A stretch of 64,000 bases of DNA from JANQMY01 sp965227095 (GTDB lineage Bacteria; Pseudomonadota; Alphaproteobacteria; JANQMY01). The notes under the pieces were generated by a model. That model did no database searches. It saw only the letters and a program-made list of their open reading frames with translations, and was not told the DNA's origin. The stretch lies in contig CBDDFL010000001.1 of NCBI GenBank assembly GCA_965227095.1, positions 1,054,001 through 1,118,000 on the forward strand. Reading direction: 5' to 3'. Positions 48,994-58,907 of the stretch are shown here, in pieces. The translations under genes were made by a program, and so were the position numbers. Position 1 is the first letter of the stretch. Every line of letters begins with the position of its first letter.

Positions 48994-50442
48994 ATGGAAA
49001 TCGTCGCGACGACATATCTGGCCTTGTTTTTGGCCGTCATCCTTTTGTTCGTGAGGCCGGATACTCAATTGGCGGTGGTCGGCGTCAGCCTGCCCTTTGG
49101 CGCCTCGGCCTTTGTCAATCTGCCGGCTTTCGGGAACTCAACCATCGTTATTGGCAATGTCTTGGCGGCATTGTTTTTGGCGCTGGTTTTGATCCAACGC
49201 CGGCATATGGTGCCGCGAATTTTTACGGTGGCGCGGCCTTATGAGCCGGGGTTCTACCTTGTTATCTTTGTACTGATTGCCCTTTTGGTGACGATTTTAA
49301 GTCCGCGCTTGTTTGGAAGCGCGATCGAAGTGTTCACCATGGCGCGTGGGGATCGCTTGGTTGGGAAAACGCAGCTTGTTCCCCTTCGGCCGACCACAGC
49401 GAATGTGACACAGAGCCTCTACCTATTGCAGGGGGTGATTGTCTTCTTGACCGTTGCGGCTTTGGGCGATCTGAAGTCCAGAGTGAAAATATTGTTTGGC
49501 TGCATCCAAGCCGTCACGATCGTTCATCTGGCCATATCCGCGGTGGATGCCCTTGAGAACGCCACCGGTTTAGAACTGCTTGGCTGGTTGCGGACGGCCA
49601 ACTATGCTTTTTTGGACGATGTCATTTTCGCGGGCTTGCCTCGGTTGGTGGGCGGGTTTCCGGAAGCATCCGTGTTTGGATATTTTTCCTTGGCCCTTTT
49701 TGGGTTTTGGTTTGTCTATTGGCGTTTGGGCGGCAAAGCGCGTTACCGGCGCACCTATATGCTTGGCAGTCTTGCGGCCACCATCTTTTCCACATCTTCC
49801 GGCGCATTTGCCGCGCTCGCCGTATTTTTAGCCATCACATTGTCGATCGCGGCCATCGACTTTTTGCGGCGAAAAGCCCCCACGCCGACTGTATTGCTGG
49901 TGTTGGGGGCCTGTGTCGCGGCCCCCATTGCAATCGCCGGATTTATCATCGCCCTTCAACTTTCGCCCGGTTTTTTCACCTATATGGACCAATTGGTGTT
50001 TTCCAAAATGACGTCGGATTCAGGGGTGGAGCGGACGTCATGGAACCGGCAGGCGATGCAAGGTTTCTTCGATTCCTATCTGCTTGGGGTTGGCCTTGGC
50101 AGCATTCGCGGGTCTAGCTTTACGGTAAGTCTGTTGTCGACCGTAGGCATTTTTGGATCTATCGCTTTCTTTGCATTTCTGTATGCCATTTTGGCTCGCA
50201 AGGCGCCGCCTCAGAATTCAGAGTACGGAGCTCTTGTGGGGGGCGGAAAGGCCGGCTGTCTTGCCATGTTCTTGCAGGCGAATGTAACGGCCTCCAATCC
50301 CGACCTTGGATTGCTGTTTTTCATTTTTGCCGCGACGGCGTATGCGTTCTCCGAAAAAAGGAGCAAGGCTTCAAACCGAATGGTGACGACACCCGCCACC
50401 CAACCGGCCTGGCTTGAAACCCCTGTCCGGCGGCGGCACTGA
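48994..50442 (+). CDS. O-antigen ligase/polymerase-like membrane protein (Wzy)
   Basis: 482 residues with about 11-12 membrane helices and a large loop in the middle (residues about 110-230). GGFPEASVFGYFSLALFGFW and RTSWNRQAMQGFFDSYLLGV then GLGSIRGSSFTVSLLSTVGI fit the Wzy_C/O-antigen ligase group. It is expected to polymerise repeat units at the periplasmic face. Third gene of the plus-strand part of the cluster, with a 48-base gap from the glycosyltransferase. Confidence 0.85.
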   Translation: MEIVATTYLALFLAVILLFVRPDTQLAVVGVSLPFGASAFVNLPAFGNSTIVIGNVLAALFLALVLIQRRHMVPRIFTVARPYEPGFYLVIFVLIALLVTILSPRLFGSAIEVFTMARGDRLVGKTQLVPLRPTTANVTQSLYLLQGVIVFLTVAALGDLKSRVKILFGCIQAVTIVHLAISAVDALENATGLELLGWLRTANYAFLDDVIFAGLPRLVGGFPEASVFGYFSLALFGFWFVYWRLGGKARYRRTYMLGSLAATIFSTSSGAFAALAVFLAITLSIAAIDFLRRKAPTPTVLLVLGACVAAPIAIAGFIIALQLSPGFFTYMDQLVFSKMTSDSGVERTSWNRQAMQGFFDSYLLGVGLGSIRGSSFTVSLLSTVGIFGSIAFFAFLYAILARKAPPQNSEYGALVGGGKAGCLAMFLQANVTASNPDLGLLFFIFAATAYAFSEKRSKASNRMVTTPATQPAWLETPVRRRH

Positions 50443-50461
50443 CGCTGGGGCCACCGACCCG

Positions 50462-51958
50462 TCAGTCTTGTTTGAGGCCGAACGGTGCCGCCACTTTCTG
50501 GTCGATGAAACGGCTGATTGGTTCCGGCGAGGCTGTTATCGCTTGATTGACAAACCATCTTGCCTCAACGGGCGCCAATAAAAAGATAAGGGGAATGTAT
50601 ATCGCGGCGCCGATTACCATTAAGGCGGGAAGATATAAAAGTGTGTGTAATGGCGCCAACAGCCAACTGGCCACCAGGACACCACCCCACATGGCGGCGG
50701 ATGCCATCGCCCCCACGGCCAAACTGCGGAACCACCGCCATACATTGATGCCCGCATGTTTCTGCAACAAGTAAATGGACAGCGGAATGATCACCAATGC
50801 TGGCACCAATTGCGATAAGGCTGCCGCTGTCACGCCATAGCGGGCAAGAATCAAAATCGCGCCAATGGCGAAAATGGCGTTGATAAGCCGGATGATCGCA
50901 ATCCAGCGCTCCTGCCCGATCACGCCCAAGGCCGGCCCGACTGTGACAGTCAGGGCGATCCGAACGGCGCCGATAAGCGCCAGAATCTGCACCACAATGA
51001 TGGACGCCTGCCACTCCGCCGGTGCCACACGGGTGATGAGGGGATCGGCGATCACGGCCAAGCCCGCCAGAGGCACACCGGCAACCAACGTTATTGCCGG
51101 CAAGAATTTATCGATCCGCCGACCGACGGCATGTGCGTCGTTTTTGACTTTGGAAAAGTTCGTCCACGCCAACGTGCTCAGTGGCATGTTCGACACCGTG
51201 CTGATCGCAATTACGATACGCGCGCCAAACCGGTACAGGCCCGTTGCGGCGGGCCCCGCGACAAAGCCCAAGGCCATGTCGGCCCCGTAATTGGATCCGA
51301 AGCCGATGAAATGGCTGTAGGACAGGTGTTTTGCAAAATGGAAGATACGCGAGCATTCCGCGCGGTCCGCTTTGAACGGAATTGGATACCGTAGAACCAC
51401 CCAAATTACCAATGCCGGTCCGACGGTGATCAGCAATCTCTGTATCAGCAACGCGTCCAATGCAAGGCCGTTCCAGAGAAAGAACGCGACTGACACAAGC
51501 GATAAGGCTTCAATGGAGATGGTTGTGCAAACAACCGGCGTATAGCGTTCTTCATTATACGCAAGACCCGTCATAACGCTGGTGATCGCACTGACGATCG
51601 GTGTGACCGACCACCAAATCATCAGTCTCTCAATGTCCGCGGTGCCGAACAGCAGCGCCATGGGATGCGCCAGGAGGATGATGAGAATGCCCAGTGCCAA
51701 TCCAAACAGCAGGCTAAAGATCCAAACGCTTCCTGCATCCGTTGCTGTCAGGCGTTCTTTTAATATGTATTCGTGAAATCCTACATGGGTGAGCTGCGCC
51801 AATACCATGACGATGGCAGAGGCCAGCGCGAAGGCGCCGAACAGTTCAGCTGTTAGAAAGCGCGCGCACAAGAGGAAGGTCACGATGGCCGCGAATTGCG
51901 ACACAATGCGCCCAGAAACCAAAAGAAAAGCAGGTTTTAGATAGTTCTGATCGCTCAA
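50462..51958 (-). CDS. Oligosaccharide flippase (Wzx, MATE-like superfamily)
   Basis: 498 residues with about 14 membrane helices, read from a TTG at 51958 with GAGG ten bases before it. The N-terminal KPAFLLVSGRIVSQFAAIVT and the middle HFAKHLSYSHFIGFGSNYGA, then LYRFGARIVIAIS, match the polysaccharide synthesis/flippase group. It turns lipid-linked repeat units across the inner membrane. It converges with the wzy gene with a 19-base gap. Confidence 0.88.
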   Translation of the reverse strand: MSDQNYLKPAFLLVSGRIVSQFAAIVTFLLCARFLTAELFGAFALASAIVMVLAQLTHVGFHEYILKERLTATDAGSVWIFSLLFGLALGILIILLAHPMALLFGTADIERLMIWWSVTPIVSAITSVMTGLAYNEERYTPVVCTTISIEALSLVSVAFFLWNGLALDALLIQRLLITVGPALVIWVVLRYPIPFKADRAECSRIFHFAKHLSYSHFIGFGSNYGADMALGFVAGPAATGLYRFGARIVIAISTVSNMPLSTLAWTNFSKVKNDAHAVGRRIDKFLPAITLVAGVPLAGLAVIADPLITRVAPAEWQASIIVVQILALIGAVRIALTVTVGPALGVIGQERWIAIIRLINAIFAIGAILILARYGVTAAALSQLVPALVIIPLSIYLLQKHAGINVWRWFRSLAVGAMASAAMWGGVLVASWLLAPLHTLLYLPALMVIGAAIYIPLIFLLAPVEARWFVNQAITASPEPISRFIDQKVAAPFGLKQD

Positions 51959-52111
51959 GACCCGGTCACCTCAAAACCCAGGGTTTTGCTTTTTTCCTCG
52001 GAGTTAGGTCTGCGGCCCAACCCACAGAGTTTGTGTAGCTCTGCCCGACAGCATGATGAGACACAAAGACAACCGCACTTGTATAGCGTGTTCATGGTAA
52101 ACGAAACACGC

Positions 52112-52942
52112 TCACTGATTATTGCTGTCCAAGGCATAGACCCGGACATAATCCACATAAAGGCGTTGAGGGCTTTCCAACGTGTCGAGGTCGGTCTGCT
52201 TTTCCAATGCCAAATTAAGCAGAATATAAAAGGGTTGCCGGTGTTCCGGGAAGGTGGGAAAGCGCGAGACTTCTTTGCGGTTGAGATAGAAAGAAACGTC
52301 TTCCGGTGTCACCAAGGCCCCGTAGGTATTGAAGGTTTCCGTGAAGGCTGTGTTCGGCAAGACGAACTTTTTGACTTTCTTTTTGTTCTGGCCAAGACCC
52401 TTTCCGTAAAACACGCGCAACGCCGTGTCATAATTTTTCTCACGGCGGGGATAAAATTCGATGATGTCGATTTCCGCAGTGTATCCATCCAGCCCCTGGC
52501 CGGTGCCAAGCAGCCAAAACGCGGGCCATGTCCCCGGACCGCCGGGCATCTTCATGCGGGCTTCGAAATATCCATATTTTTGAGAGAAGCCGTTATACGA
52601 TCCGTCAACGGATGAAAGCAGGCCCGATTCCCATTTGCCGTTCCAGCGGCGGTGCGCTTCGATGACCAGAACACCGTCGTCAATGCGGAAAGGAAACTCA
52701 CGTCGAGGGCTGCCGACAAACTGCGCGCGCCCGAAATCGCCACGATAGGGAAGACCGGCGGTCCATTTTCGGCCCGGTTGATTGCGGCGTCCGACGTCTA
52801 GGTCGTTAAACTCGTCCGAAAATGTGAGCGTCATCGAGGAAGGGTCAATCGTGTCCGCGGCGTCCTGTTGGGCGTCGGCCTTCGCGGCGCAAGCTCCGGC
52901 GAGCAAAGACAGAAAAAGCGGAAGGGCGGCCCAGACGTTCAT
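52112..52942 (-). CDS. GH16 family glycoside hydrolase, lipoprotein
   Basis: 276 residues from ATG 52942. Lipobox LSLLAGACAAK. The GH16 core has TFSDEFNDLDVG, YFEARMKMPGGPGTWPAFWL and the catalytic E-I-D-I-I-E in GYTAEIDIIEFYPR (Glu nucleophile and acid/base). It hydrolyses beta-1,3/1,4-glucans or galactans. Its place between flippase and co-polymerase suggests trimming or release of the exopolysaccharide made here, as with ExoK/ExsH-type enzymes. This is inference from position and family. Confidence 0.92.
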   Translation of the reverse strand: MNVWAALPLFLSLLAGACAAKADAQQDAADTIDPSSMTLTFSDEFNDLDVGRRNQPGRKWTAGLPYRGDFGRAQFVGSPRREFPFRIDDGVLVIEAHRRWNGKWESGLLSSVDGSYNGFSQKYGYFEARMKMPGGPGTWPAFWLLGTGQGLDGYTAEIDIIEFYPRREKNYDTALRVFYGKGLGQNKKKVKKFVLPNTAFTETFNTYGALVTPEDVSFYLNRKEVSRFPTFPEHRQPFYILLNLALEKQTDLDTLESPQRLYVDYVRVYALDSNNQ

Positions 52943-53001
52943 CTGTGTTTTTCTAAAAGCGTTGCGGAAGGAGACCGTTGGACAAGGCAAGGGGGAAACG
53001 C

Positions 53002-55260
53002 CTAATTCGCGCCGCGGATAAGCGTTTTTGTGCGGTCGTTGGCGTCTTCAAAATAGGCCTGCAATTGTTTTGACATTTTACCATCATAATACGGTGAATA
53101 AATCCCGGCGCGGTTTGGAGACACACGGGTCATGATGATGCCGCCCAACTTTGCACCGGCTCGGTTTGCCAATGTAATGGTTTCGCTGAGCAATTGGCGC
53201 GGCGTCCTCTGCCATCTGACGGCCAAATAAGAGACGTCGGCACGGGCGGCGATCCAGCGGGCATCCACCAAGGCCAGTAAGGGCGGCGTGTCGAAAATGA
53301 TCAAATCATATTTGCTGCGGGCGTCATTTAGAATTTGTTCGCAGCGCTCGGTGTCGAGTTCTTTATGTCCACCAAAAAAGTCTTCCGCCAGCAGAACACT
53401 TAGATTTTCCTGGTCTGACGAGCGGGCATAAATCGGCTGGCCGTCCTGTAGCGTGATCAGGTCGTCTTTCAGGTTTTGTTTCGATTGTAGGAATTTCGCA
53501 GACAATTGACGGCGGCGGCCGTCGCCATCAATGCAAAGAGTCCGCACCCCCCGTTCGGCGCTTGCCTGGCCAAGGCTGATGACCGTTGATGTTTTTGCTT
53601 CGCCGGGCATCGACGATACCATGGCCACCGCCAGACATTTGCCGTCATGGGTGGTCATGCGCGCCATCACGTCCGAGTAGATGGCCTTGATGTTCTCGAG
53701 ATATTGAGACTGCCGGTACGACTTGCTCAGCGTGACGCCCAACCGTTTTGGGCCCACATGAGGCAGCGTGGCAAGGCAGGGCAGGCCCGTTGTGCGCTCA
53801 ATGTCGCGGGGCGTTCTAAACCCAGACGACATGAGGCTGCTCAGAAGAATGGCCAGCATGCCGGCACCGGCGCCCAGTGCCGTTGCGGCCAGCAGCATAA
53901 TAGATGTCTTGGGCCAGGAGGGGCTTGTGGGGATGCCCGCCGGCGAAATCACCCGCGCATCTCCTTGTTGTAAGTCTTGCTGGGCGGACGTTTCCTTGAA
54001 GCGCGCCAGAAAGCTTTCATATAGCGTGCGGTCCGTTTCCGCTTGCCGTTCCAATTCGCGCAACCGCACTTCAGCGCGTCTGGTATCCGACAGCGCGTCG
54101 CGCAGGGTTGCGGACCGTTTCTCGATGAAGGCTACACGTTGCCGGCTGGTTTCGGCGTCAAGGCGAATGCTGCTGGCTTGGCGAGCGACTTCCGCATTGA
54201 TGTCACGCCGGATGCTTTGCAAGCGTTTTTCCGCCGCAACCAAGGACGGGTGGCGGGGGCCATAACGGGCGGCAAGATCGGCATATTCCCGTTCGGTTTC
54301 CGCCTCTTGGGCCCGCAAGTTCGACATGACCGGCGACGTGACCATGTCGCTCATGCTCTCGGCGGAGCGTCCGCCTTGCTCCAATATTTCCAAGGTTTTG
54401 AGCTTCGCCAGATGCCCGGCCATTTCGTTTTCCAGATTGGCCAGTTCGGTGGCAAGGGCCGCGGTTTGTTGTTCAATTAACGTCGATCCATCCGTATCCA
54501 AGAGCCCGGCTTGGGCGCGATAGGCCTCCACGGCCGCTTCGGACTTTTCGACCGCGACGGCCAAGGTATCGAGCTGCGTTCTCAATAGTTCATTGGCGCG
54601 CAAAGTGGCCTCGCGTTTTTCCGCCGCTTGGCTCTCCACGTAAATTTCGGCGAAGGCATTTGATATCTGCGCCGCACGGATCGCGTTTTCGCTGGAATAA
54701 TCGATATTGAGGGCGAAGGTTGCGCCGTCGCGGGTGACGTCTAGATCCTTGCGGACCTTGCGGTTAATCGCTTCCTGTCTTTTGCGGTTGATGAGGTTGC
54801 GTTCCGCAATTTGCGCCGGTGTTGCGTCTTCCGCTACGGCATGGTCCGCCGGCACCTCAAGCCCCTCGGGCGTGAACTCATCGTCTATGCCCAGGCCCAG
54901 ATGGTCGATAACGCGTTGCGCGATATTCGCGGATTTCAGGATCTTCACTTCCGTTTCGACAATGTCCGGGCTGCCGTCCAGGCCGGACAGCACATTGTCC
55001 ACATCGACGATTTCCTGATCACGGGTTTCAAGAACCACCACGGACCGGGCGGTGTAGATGGGGGTCATTTGGACAAAGAAGATGAGCACCAGCAAGCAAA
55101 CCGCGCCGCCCACCCCCACGCCGATCGGCCAGGAATCGCGGACGATGCTGACGATTTCGCGCAGATCGACCATCTCGGCGTGTGGCTCGGTGCCATTGCC
55201 ATAGCCATCCGGCGGCAGGTCTTGCGGCGGCGATGACCTGTATGTCACCAGATCAGACAT
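53002..55260 (-). CDS. Polysaccharide co-polymerase with tyrosine-kinase domain (Wzc-like)
   Basis: 752 residues from ATG 55260, with AAGGGG upstream. A Wzz domain with two membrane helices encloses a long coiled-coil region (residues about 190-430). The C-terminal BY-kinase domain has an atypical Walker A (SSMPGEAKTSTV, with Ala for the usual Gly), Walker A' (TLCIDGDGRRRQLS) and Walker B (YDLIIFDTPPLLAL). The tail has a modest Tyr cluster (GIYSPYYDG) rather than a long one. It controls chain length and export. 44 bases after the glycosyltransferase gene. Confidence 0.92.
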   Translation of the reverse strand: MSDLVTYRSSPPQDLPPDGYGNGTEPHAEMVDLREIVSIVRDSWPIGVGVGGAVCLLVLIFFVQMTPIYTARSVVVLETRDQEIVDVDNVLSGLDGSPDIVETEVKILKSANIAQRVIDHLGLGIDDEFTPEGLEVPADHAVAEDATPAQIAERNLINRKRQEAINRKVRKDLDVTRDGATFALNIDYSSENAIRAAQISNAFAEIYVESQAAEKREATLRANELLRTQLDTLAVAVEKSEAAVEAYRAQAGLLDTDGSTLIEQQTAALATELANLENEMAGHLAKLKTLEILEQGGRSAESMSDMVTSPVMSNLRAQEAETEREYADLAARYGPRHPSLVAAEKRLQSIRRDINAEVARQASSIRLDAETSRQRVAFIEKRSATLRDALSDTRRAEVRLRELERQAETDRTLYESFLARFKETSAQQDLQQGDARVISPAGIPTSPSWPKTSIMLLAATALGAGAGMLAILLSSLMSSGFRTPRDIERTTGLPCLATLPHVGPKRLGVTLSKSYRQSQYLENIKAIYSDVMARMTTHDGKCLAVAMVSSMPGEAKTSTVISLGQASAERGVRTLCIDGDGRRRQLSAKFLQSKQNLKDDLITLQDGQPIYARSSDQENLSVLLAEDFFGGHKELDTERCEQILNDARSKYDLIIFDTPPLLALVDARWIAARADVSYLAVRWQRTPRQLLSETITLANRAGAKLGGIIMTRVSPNRAGIYSPYYDGKMSKQLQAYFEDANDRTKTLIRGAN

Positions 55261-55304
55261 CGACCGCCCCTTCGATTGTGGTGCCGGTGAGGGTGCGGGC
55301 AAAC

Positions 55305-56447
55305 CTATGAAACATGGCTGTGAACCTGTTCAAGATCTGCGGCCCCGGGATGCTTTGGTTTCGACGCCAGTGCCGAGTTAAGGGCGGTTGTGAAGTCTTC
55401 TCGAAACCGTTCCTGTGAAAACGACTGTGCATGTGCCTGAAGCCGTTCACTGTCGAACGTGTCTTCCACCAAATAAAACCGCTTCACGGCCGCCGCCAGC
55501 GACGCGGCCGTTGGTTGATCGAAAAAGACACCGGTCTCGTTTGGGATCACGGTGTCCAATGCGCCCCCTCGATTAAGAGCGATCACAGGGCGCCCGGAGG
55601 CCATGGCTTCCAACGGCACGATGCCGAAGTCTTCCTGGCCGGGGAAGATGAGGGCGCGGCATTCACCATAGAGCGTTTCCAATTCCGCGTCCGATACGCG
55701 CCCCAGAAATTTCACATTGGACGGCGCCATCTTTTCAAGGCGTTTGCGGTCGCTTCCGTCGCCGACCACGTAAAGCGGAGCGTCGATGTCGCGAAAGGCC
55801 TCGACGGCCAGATCTGCCTTCTTGTAGGGCACCAACTGACCGGCGAAGAGAAAGAAGTCTCCACGGCGCTGCGATGGTTTGAAACGGGCCGTATCGACCG
55901 GCGGATGAACAATACTGGCGTCCCGATTATAATAGCGTTCGATACGCGACGCCGTGAAGGTGGAATTGGCGATGAAATGATCGACCCGCGCTGACGACAC
56001 CACATCCCAAATCCGCATCTGATGGGCAATGCGGGAAAATACAAAGCGCGAGACCGGATCCATGTGCTCTGTATACGTATAATATTCGTCCCAGATGTAA
56101 CGCATGGGCGAATGGCAATAGCAAATGTGATGGGCGCCTGGGCGGGGCACAACCCCTTTCGCGGGTCCCGATTCGCTCGACAAAATCAGGTCGTAGGATG
56201 ACAAGTCTAAGTTTTCTAAGGCGCGCGGCATGAACCCGAGATATTTCTGGTAGTGTTTGGTCGCAAAGGGAAGCTTGGCGATGTAGGTGGTGTCGATCTT
56301 GTGTTGCTTGATCAAGGCAGAAATACGGCCAGGGTCGAAAACATGCGTAAAAATATCTGCGTCGGGGAAAAGCTTGCAGAGCTCCTCAAGCACACGCTCT
56401 CCACCGCGCATGCCTACCAGCCAGTAATGTACGATCGCGGTCTTCAC
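55305..56447 (-). CDS. Glycosyltransferase, GT4 family
   Basis: 380 residues from GTG 56447, with AGGAG seven bases before it. The N-terminal AIVHYWLVGMRGGERVLEEL and CYCHSPMRYIWDEYY resemble WbaZ-type mannosyl/galactosyl transferases. The C-terminal domain has LFAGQLVPYKKADLAVEAFR, FLGRVSDAELETLYGECRAL and FPGQEDFGIVPLEAMASGRP. It acts in the cytosol on lipid-linked repeats. First gene of the minus-strand part of the cluster (GT, co-polymerase, GH16, flippase). Confidence 0.91.
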   Translation of the reverse strand: MKTAIVHYWLVGMRGGERVLEELCKLFPDADIFTHVFDPGRISALIKQHKIDTTYIAKLPFATKHYQKYLGFMPRALENLDLSSYDLILSSESGPAKGVVPRPGAHHICYCHSPMRYIWDEYYTYTEHMDPVSRFVFSRIAHQMRIWDVVSSARVDHFIANSTFTASRIERYYNRDASIVHPPVDTARFKPSQRRGDFFLFAGQLVPYKKADLAVEAFRDIDAPLYVVGDGSDRKRLEKMAPSNVKFLGRVSDAELETLYGECRALIFPGQEDFGIVPLEAMASGRPVIALNRGGALDTVIPNETGVFFDQPTAASLAAAVKRFYLVEDTFDSERLQAHAQSFSQERFREDFTTALNSALASKPKHPGAADLEQVHSHVS

Positions 56448-56666
56448 ACGCGAACTCCTGCGAAACTCGGAACCATCTCAACGCTGTCCATGAAGGAACC
56501 GCCTGGCGGCATTATAGCGCGTTGCGGGACCACATCGCCCTGCGAAACATTCCGGTTCATGGATAAATCGCTCAATCGCTGCCCGCAAGTTGATAACCCA
56601 CCGATCGTGTTTATGAGTTATGTTGCAGCTGCGAAGAATTTAGACTGTCCTCCTCGGTCAGGCAAG

Positions 56667-56798
56667 ATGAAAACGGTTGATCCGAAGAATTATTTGGACC
56701 GCGAATCCGTAGCGTATTCCGGGAATAATCCGTTGGCGGATACACCTTCAGATCTTGTTGCAACCGGCGGGTCGAAAACACGCAACGGATCAGGTTGA
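56667..56798 (+). CDS. Possible small protein, 43 residues
   Basis: ATG 56667 follows AGG at a four-base spacing. The product is hydrophilic, starts MKTVDPKNYLDRESVAYS and continues NNPLADTPSDLVATGG. No family is recognised. It lies in an otherwise empty 509-base stretch (56448-56956). That stretch also carries a direct repeat ATCTGATC(T/C)ATTGC at 56866-56879 and 56882-56895 (16-base period), likely in the promoter region of the following SDR gene. The coding call is weak. Confidence 0.3.
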   Translation: MKTVDPKNYLDRESVAYSGNNPLADTPSDLVATGGSKTRNGSG

Positions 56799-56956
56799 TC
56801 GGCCTACAGACAAAGAAAAAACGCTTTGGTTAGGAGGAGGCAAGGCAGGGCCTGGTCTCAGCCTAATCTGATCTATTGCCCATCTGATCCATTGCAAAGA
56901 AGGTCTGACATCGGCAGAGTGCGATCCAAACAATATTGCAACGAAGGAGACCCCTA

Positions 56957-57733
56957 ATGGCTGAATATGCAGACCCTCAATTTAGTATCGATTTGTCGGA
57001 ACGAACCGCCCTGGTCACAGGCACCACATCCGGTCTTGGCAAACGTTTTGCGGTCCTGCTGGCTAAATGCGGGGCGAAAGTGGCCCTTACCGGACGCCGT
57101 ACCGAGCGTTTGGAGGAACTCGCCAAGGAAATTGAGTCCTTTGGGGGCACCTGTGCGCCGATCGCGTTGGACATGACCGATACCGACAGCATTCTGAATG
57201 TGGTGGCGGAAACGGAGAAGCAGCTGGGAACGCCCGATATCCTGATCAACAATGCGGGTATTCCGGATGCCCAGCGCGCCCACAAAATGTCCATCGACTT
57301 GATCGATCAGGTGATCGACACCAATTTTCGCGGACCTTACGTTCTATCCTGCGAAGTTGCGCGCCGCTTGATTGACAAAAAAATGCCCGGCCGCATGGTC
57401 AATATTTCGTCTGTCGCCGCTTACCGGTATGACGGAAATGGGGCGGCCCTGTATTCCACGACGAAGGCGGCCATTGCCCGCATGACATTGGCGTTGGCTG
57501 TTGAATGGTCCCGCTACCATATCAATGTGAACGGTATCGCGCCGGGGGCGTTCTCTTCCGAAATGATGGATGGCATGGTGGGGCGCATGGGCGATATCAG
57601 CCAGCATTTCCCCCGCGGCAGAATCTGTCAGCCGGAACAAATGGACAGCACCATGCTCTATCTGGTGTCACCGTCCTCGGAATGCGTTACGGGAACCGTG
57701 ATCTTGGTCGACGATGGTCAGGGGGGGCGTTAA
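56957..57733 (+). CDS. Short-chain dehydrogenase/reductase
   Basis: 258 residues from ATG 56957, after GAAGGAGA. Classical SDR: TGTTSGLGKRFA (residues about 22-33), LINNAGIPDA, Ser in NISSVAAYRY, Tyr and Lys in YSTTKAAIA and PGAFSSEMMDG. The C-terminal VILVDDGQGG has a slightly altered ending. FabG/gluconate dehydrogenase-like enzymes are the closest in form. NAD or NADP use is not clear. Preceded by direct repeats and followed by a separate kinase-like gene. Confidence 0.9.
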   Translation: MAEYADPQFSIDLSERTALVTGTTSGLGKRFAVLLAKCGAKVALTGRRTERLEELAKEIESFGGTCAPIALDMTDTDSILNVVAETEKQLGTPDILINNAGIPDAQRAHKMSIDLIDQVIDTNFRGPYVLSCEVARRLIDKKMPGRMVNISSVAAYRYDGNGAALYSTTKAAIARMTLALAVEWSRYHINVNGIAPGAFSSEMMDGMVGRMGDISQHFPRGRICQPEQMDSTMLYLVSPSSECVTGTVILVDDGQGGR

Positions 57734-57944
57734 GCCATCGTGTCGGCTCCGCGTGCTGTGTCATTAGCGTCTCACAAGGGGTCAAGATCGCGTTAGGCGG
57801 CCGAAAAAGAGGCAATTCTCATTGATTCTGCCGGGGGCTGCCCATATGAAGTGTTACAGTTACATAACAGAGTCGTGACACTTTCATGAGGAACGCCCCG
57901 ATCTGGTCGGGCGCGCAACCGTCAGCTGGAGTTGTCGAGAGCTG

Positions 57945-58889
57945 ATGTCGCGCGTCGGAATGATCATCAACAGCCGTGCTAGACGGAACCGCGATATTGC
58001 CGATGAGCTTTTGTCGGTGGCGCGGCGTTTCCCCGTGCGTCCCCATGTGATTGACGGTATTGACGGCTTATCCGGTGCCGTCGACGATATGGCCCGGCGC
58101 AGCGTGGATACGCTTATCCTTAGCGGTGGCGACGGCACCATGCAGGCGGCGATTACGGCGACCATCAATCAGGGCAAATTTGCCAACGATCCGCATTATG
58201 TGGTTTTGCCCGGCGGCACCACCAATTTGATCGCATCCGATTGCGGATTGAAACGGGGTCATCCCGCGCAAGCGCTTGACGGTTTCTTGTGGAGATGGTC
58301 GCGCGGTGAAACCAAAACGGTGAGCCGCCCGCTGATCGGCGTGCAGCTCAGTGAACGGCAGCTGCCCATCTATGGCTTTTTCCTCGGCGCCGGTGATTTT
58401 CACACCGCGGTCCATTACACGCGGCAGAAAATCCATTCAAAAGGTGCCACACGATCCTTCGCGGTGGCGTTGAGTTTGGCGGGCTACATTATGAGCCGCA
58501 TCACCGGCCACACCTCGCCGACACCGTCCTTGCCTCTGCAGCGGCGGGAACCGGATGGCACATTGGTCGATGAAAATTTGTCGGTCTTGATGATGACCAC
58601 CTTGTCACGCCTGTCGCTTGGCGTTTTTCCGTTTTGGGGAACGCAGGACGGGGAACTGAGCGTCACCACCTTGCACCACGGACACCGGCATTTTTGGCTG
58701 GCGGCGTTGCCGGTCATGCTCGGGCGTCGATTGTCGTGGATGGAACAGGCCGGCTATCACAGTTGGCGGACCAACGAGATGCGCTTGCGCATGGACGCCC
58801 CCTTTGTGTTTGATGGGGAAATCCTGTTTCCGAACCCACAAGAAGATCTGATTATCACCGCATCGAAACGCGTGGCGTTTTTGACCTAA
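57945..58889 (+). CDS. Diacylglycerol kinase family protein
   Basis: 314 residues from ATG 57945, after GAGAG. The DAGK catalytic domain has IINSRARRN, then the nucleotide loop SGGDGTMQAA (Gly61-Thr65) and VVLPGGTTNLIASD. The later part has GDFHTAVHYTRQKIHSKGAT and a C-terminal FDGEILFPN. Such proteins phosphorylate diacylglycerol or related lipids, or sphingoid bases, at the membrane. It converges with the DUF2237 gene with an 18-base gap. Confidence 0.9.
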   Translation: MSRVGMIINSRARRNRDIADELLSVARRFPVRPHVIDGIDGLSGAVDDMARRSVDTLILSGGDGTMQAAITATINQGKFANDPHYVVLPGGTTNLIASDCGLKRGHPAQALDGFLWRWSRGETKTVSRPLIGVQLSERQLPIYGFFLGAGDFHTAVHYTRQKIHSKGATRSFAVALSLAGYIMSRITGHTSPTPSLPLQRREPDGTLVDENLSVLMMTTLSRLSLGVFPFWGTQDGELSVTTLHHGHRHFWLAALPVMLGRRLSWMEQAGYHSWRTNEMRLRMDAPFVFDGEILFPNPQEDLIITASKRVAFLT

Positions 58890-58907
58890 CGCTGCGGGCC
58901 GGCGAGA

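Noticed and set aside
56253..56798. 181-codon plus-strand frame overlapping the start of a glycosyltransferase gene
   Set aside because: The first half is antisense to a clear gene. Only the last 43 codons, with their own ribosome site, were kept as a weak candidate.
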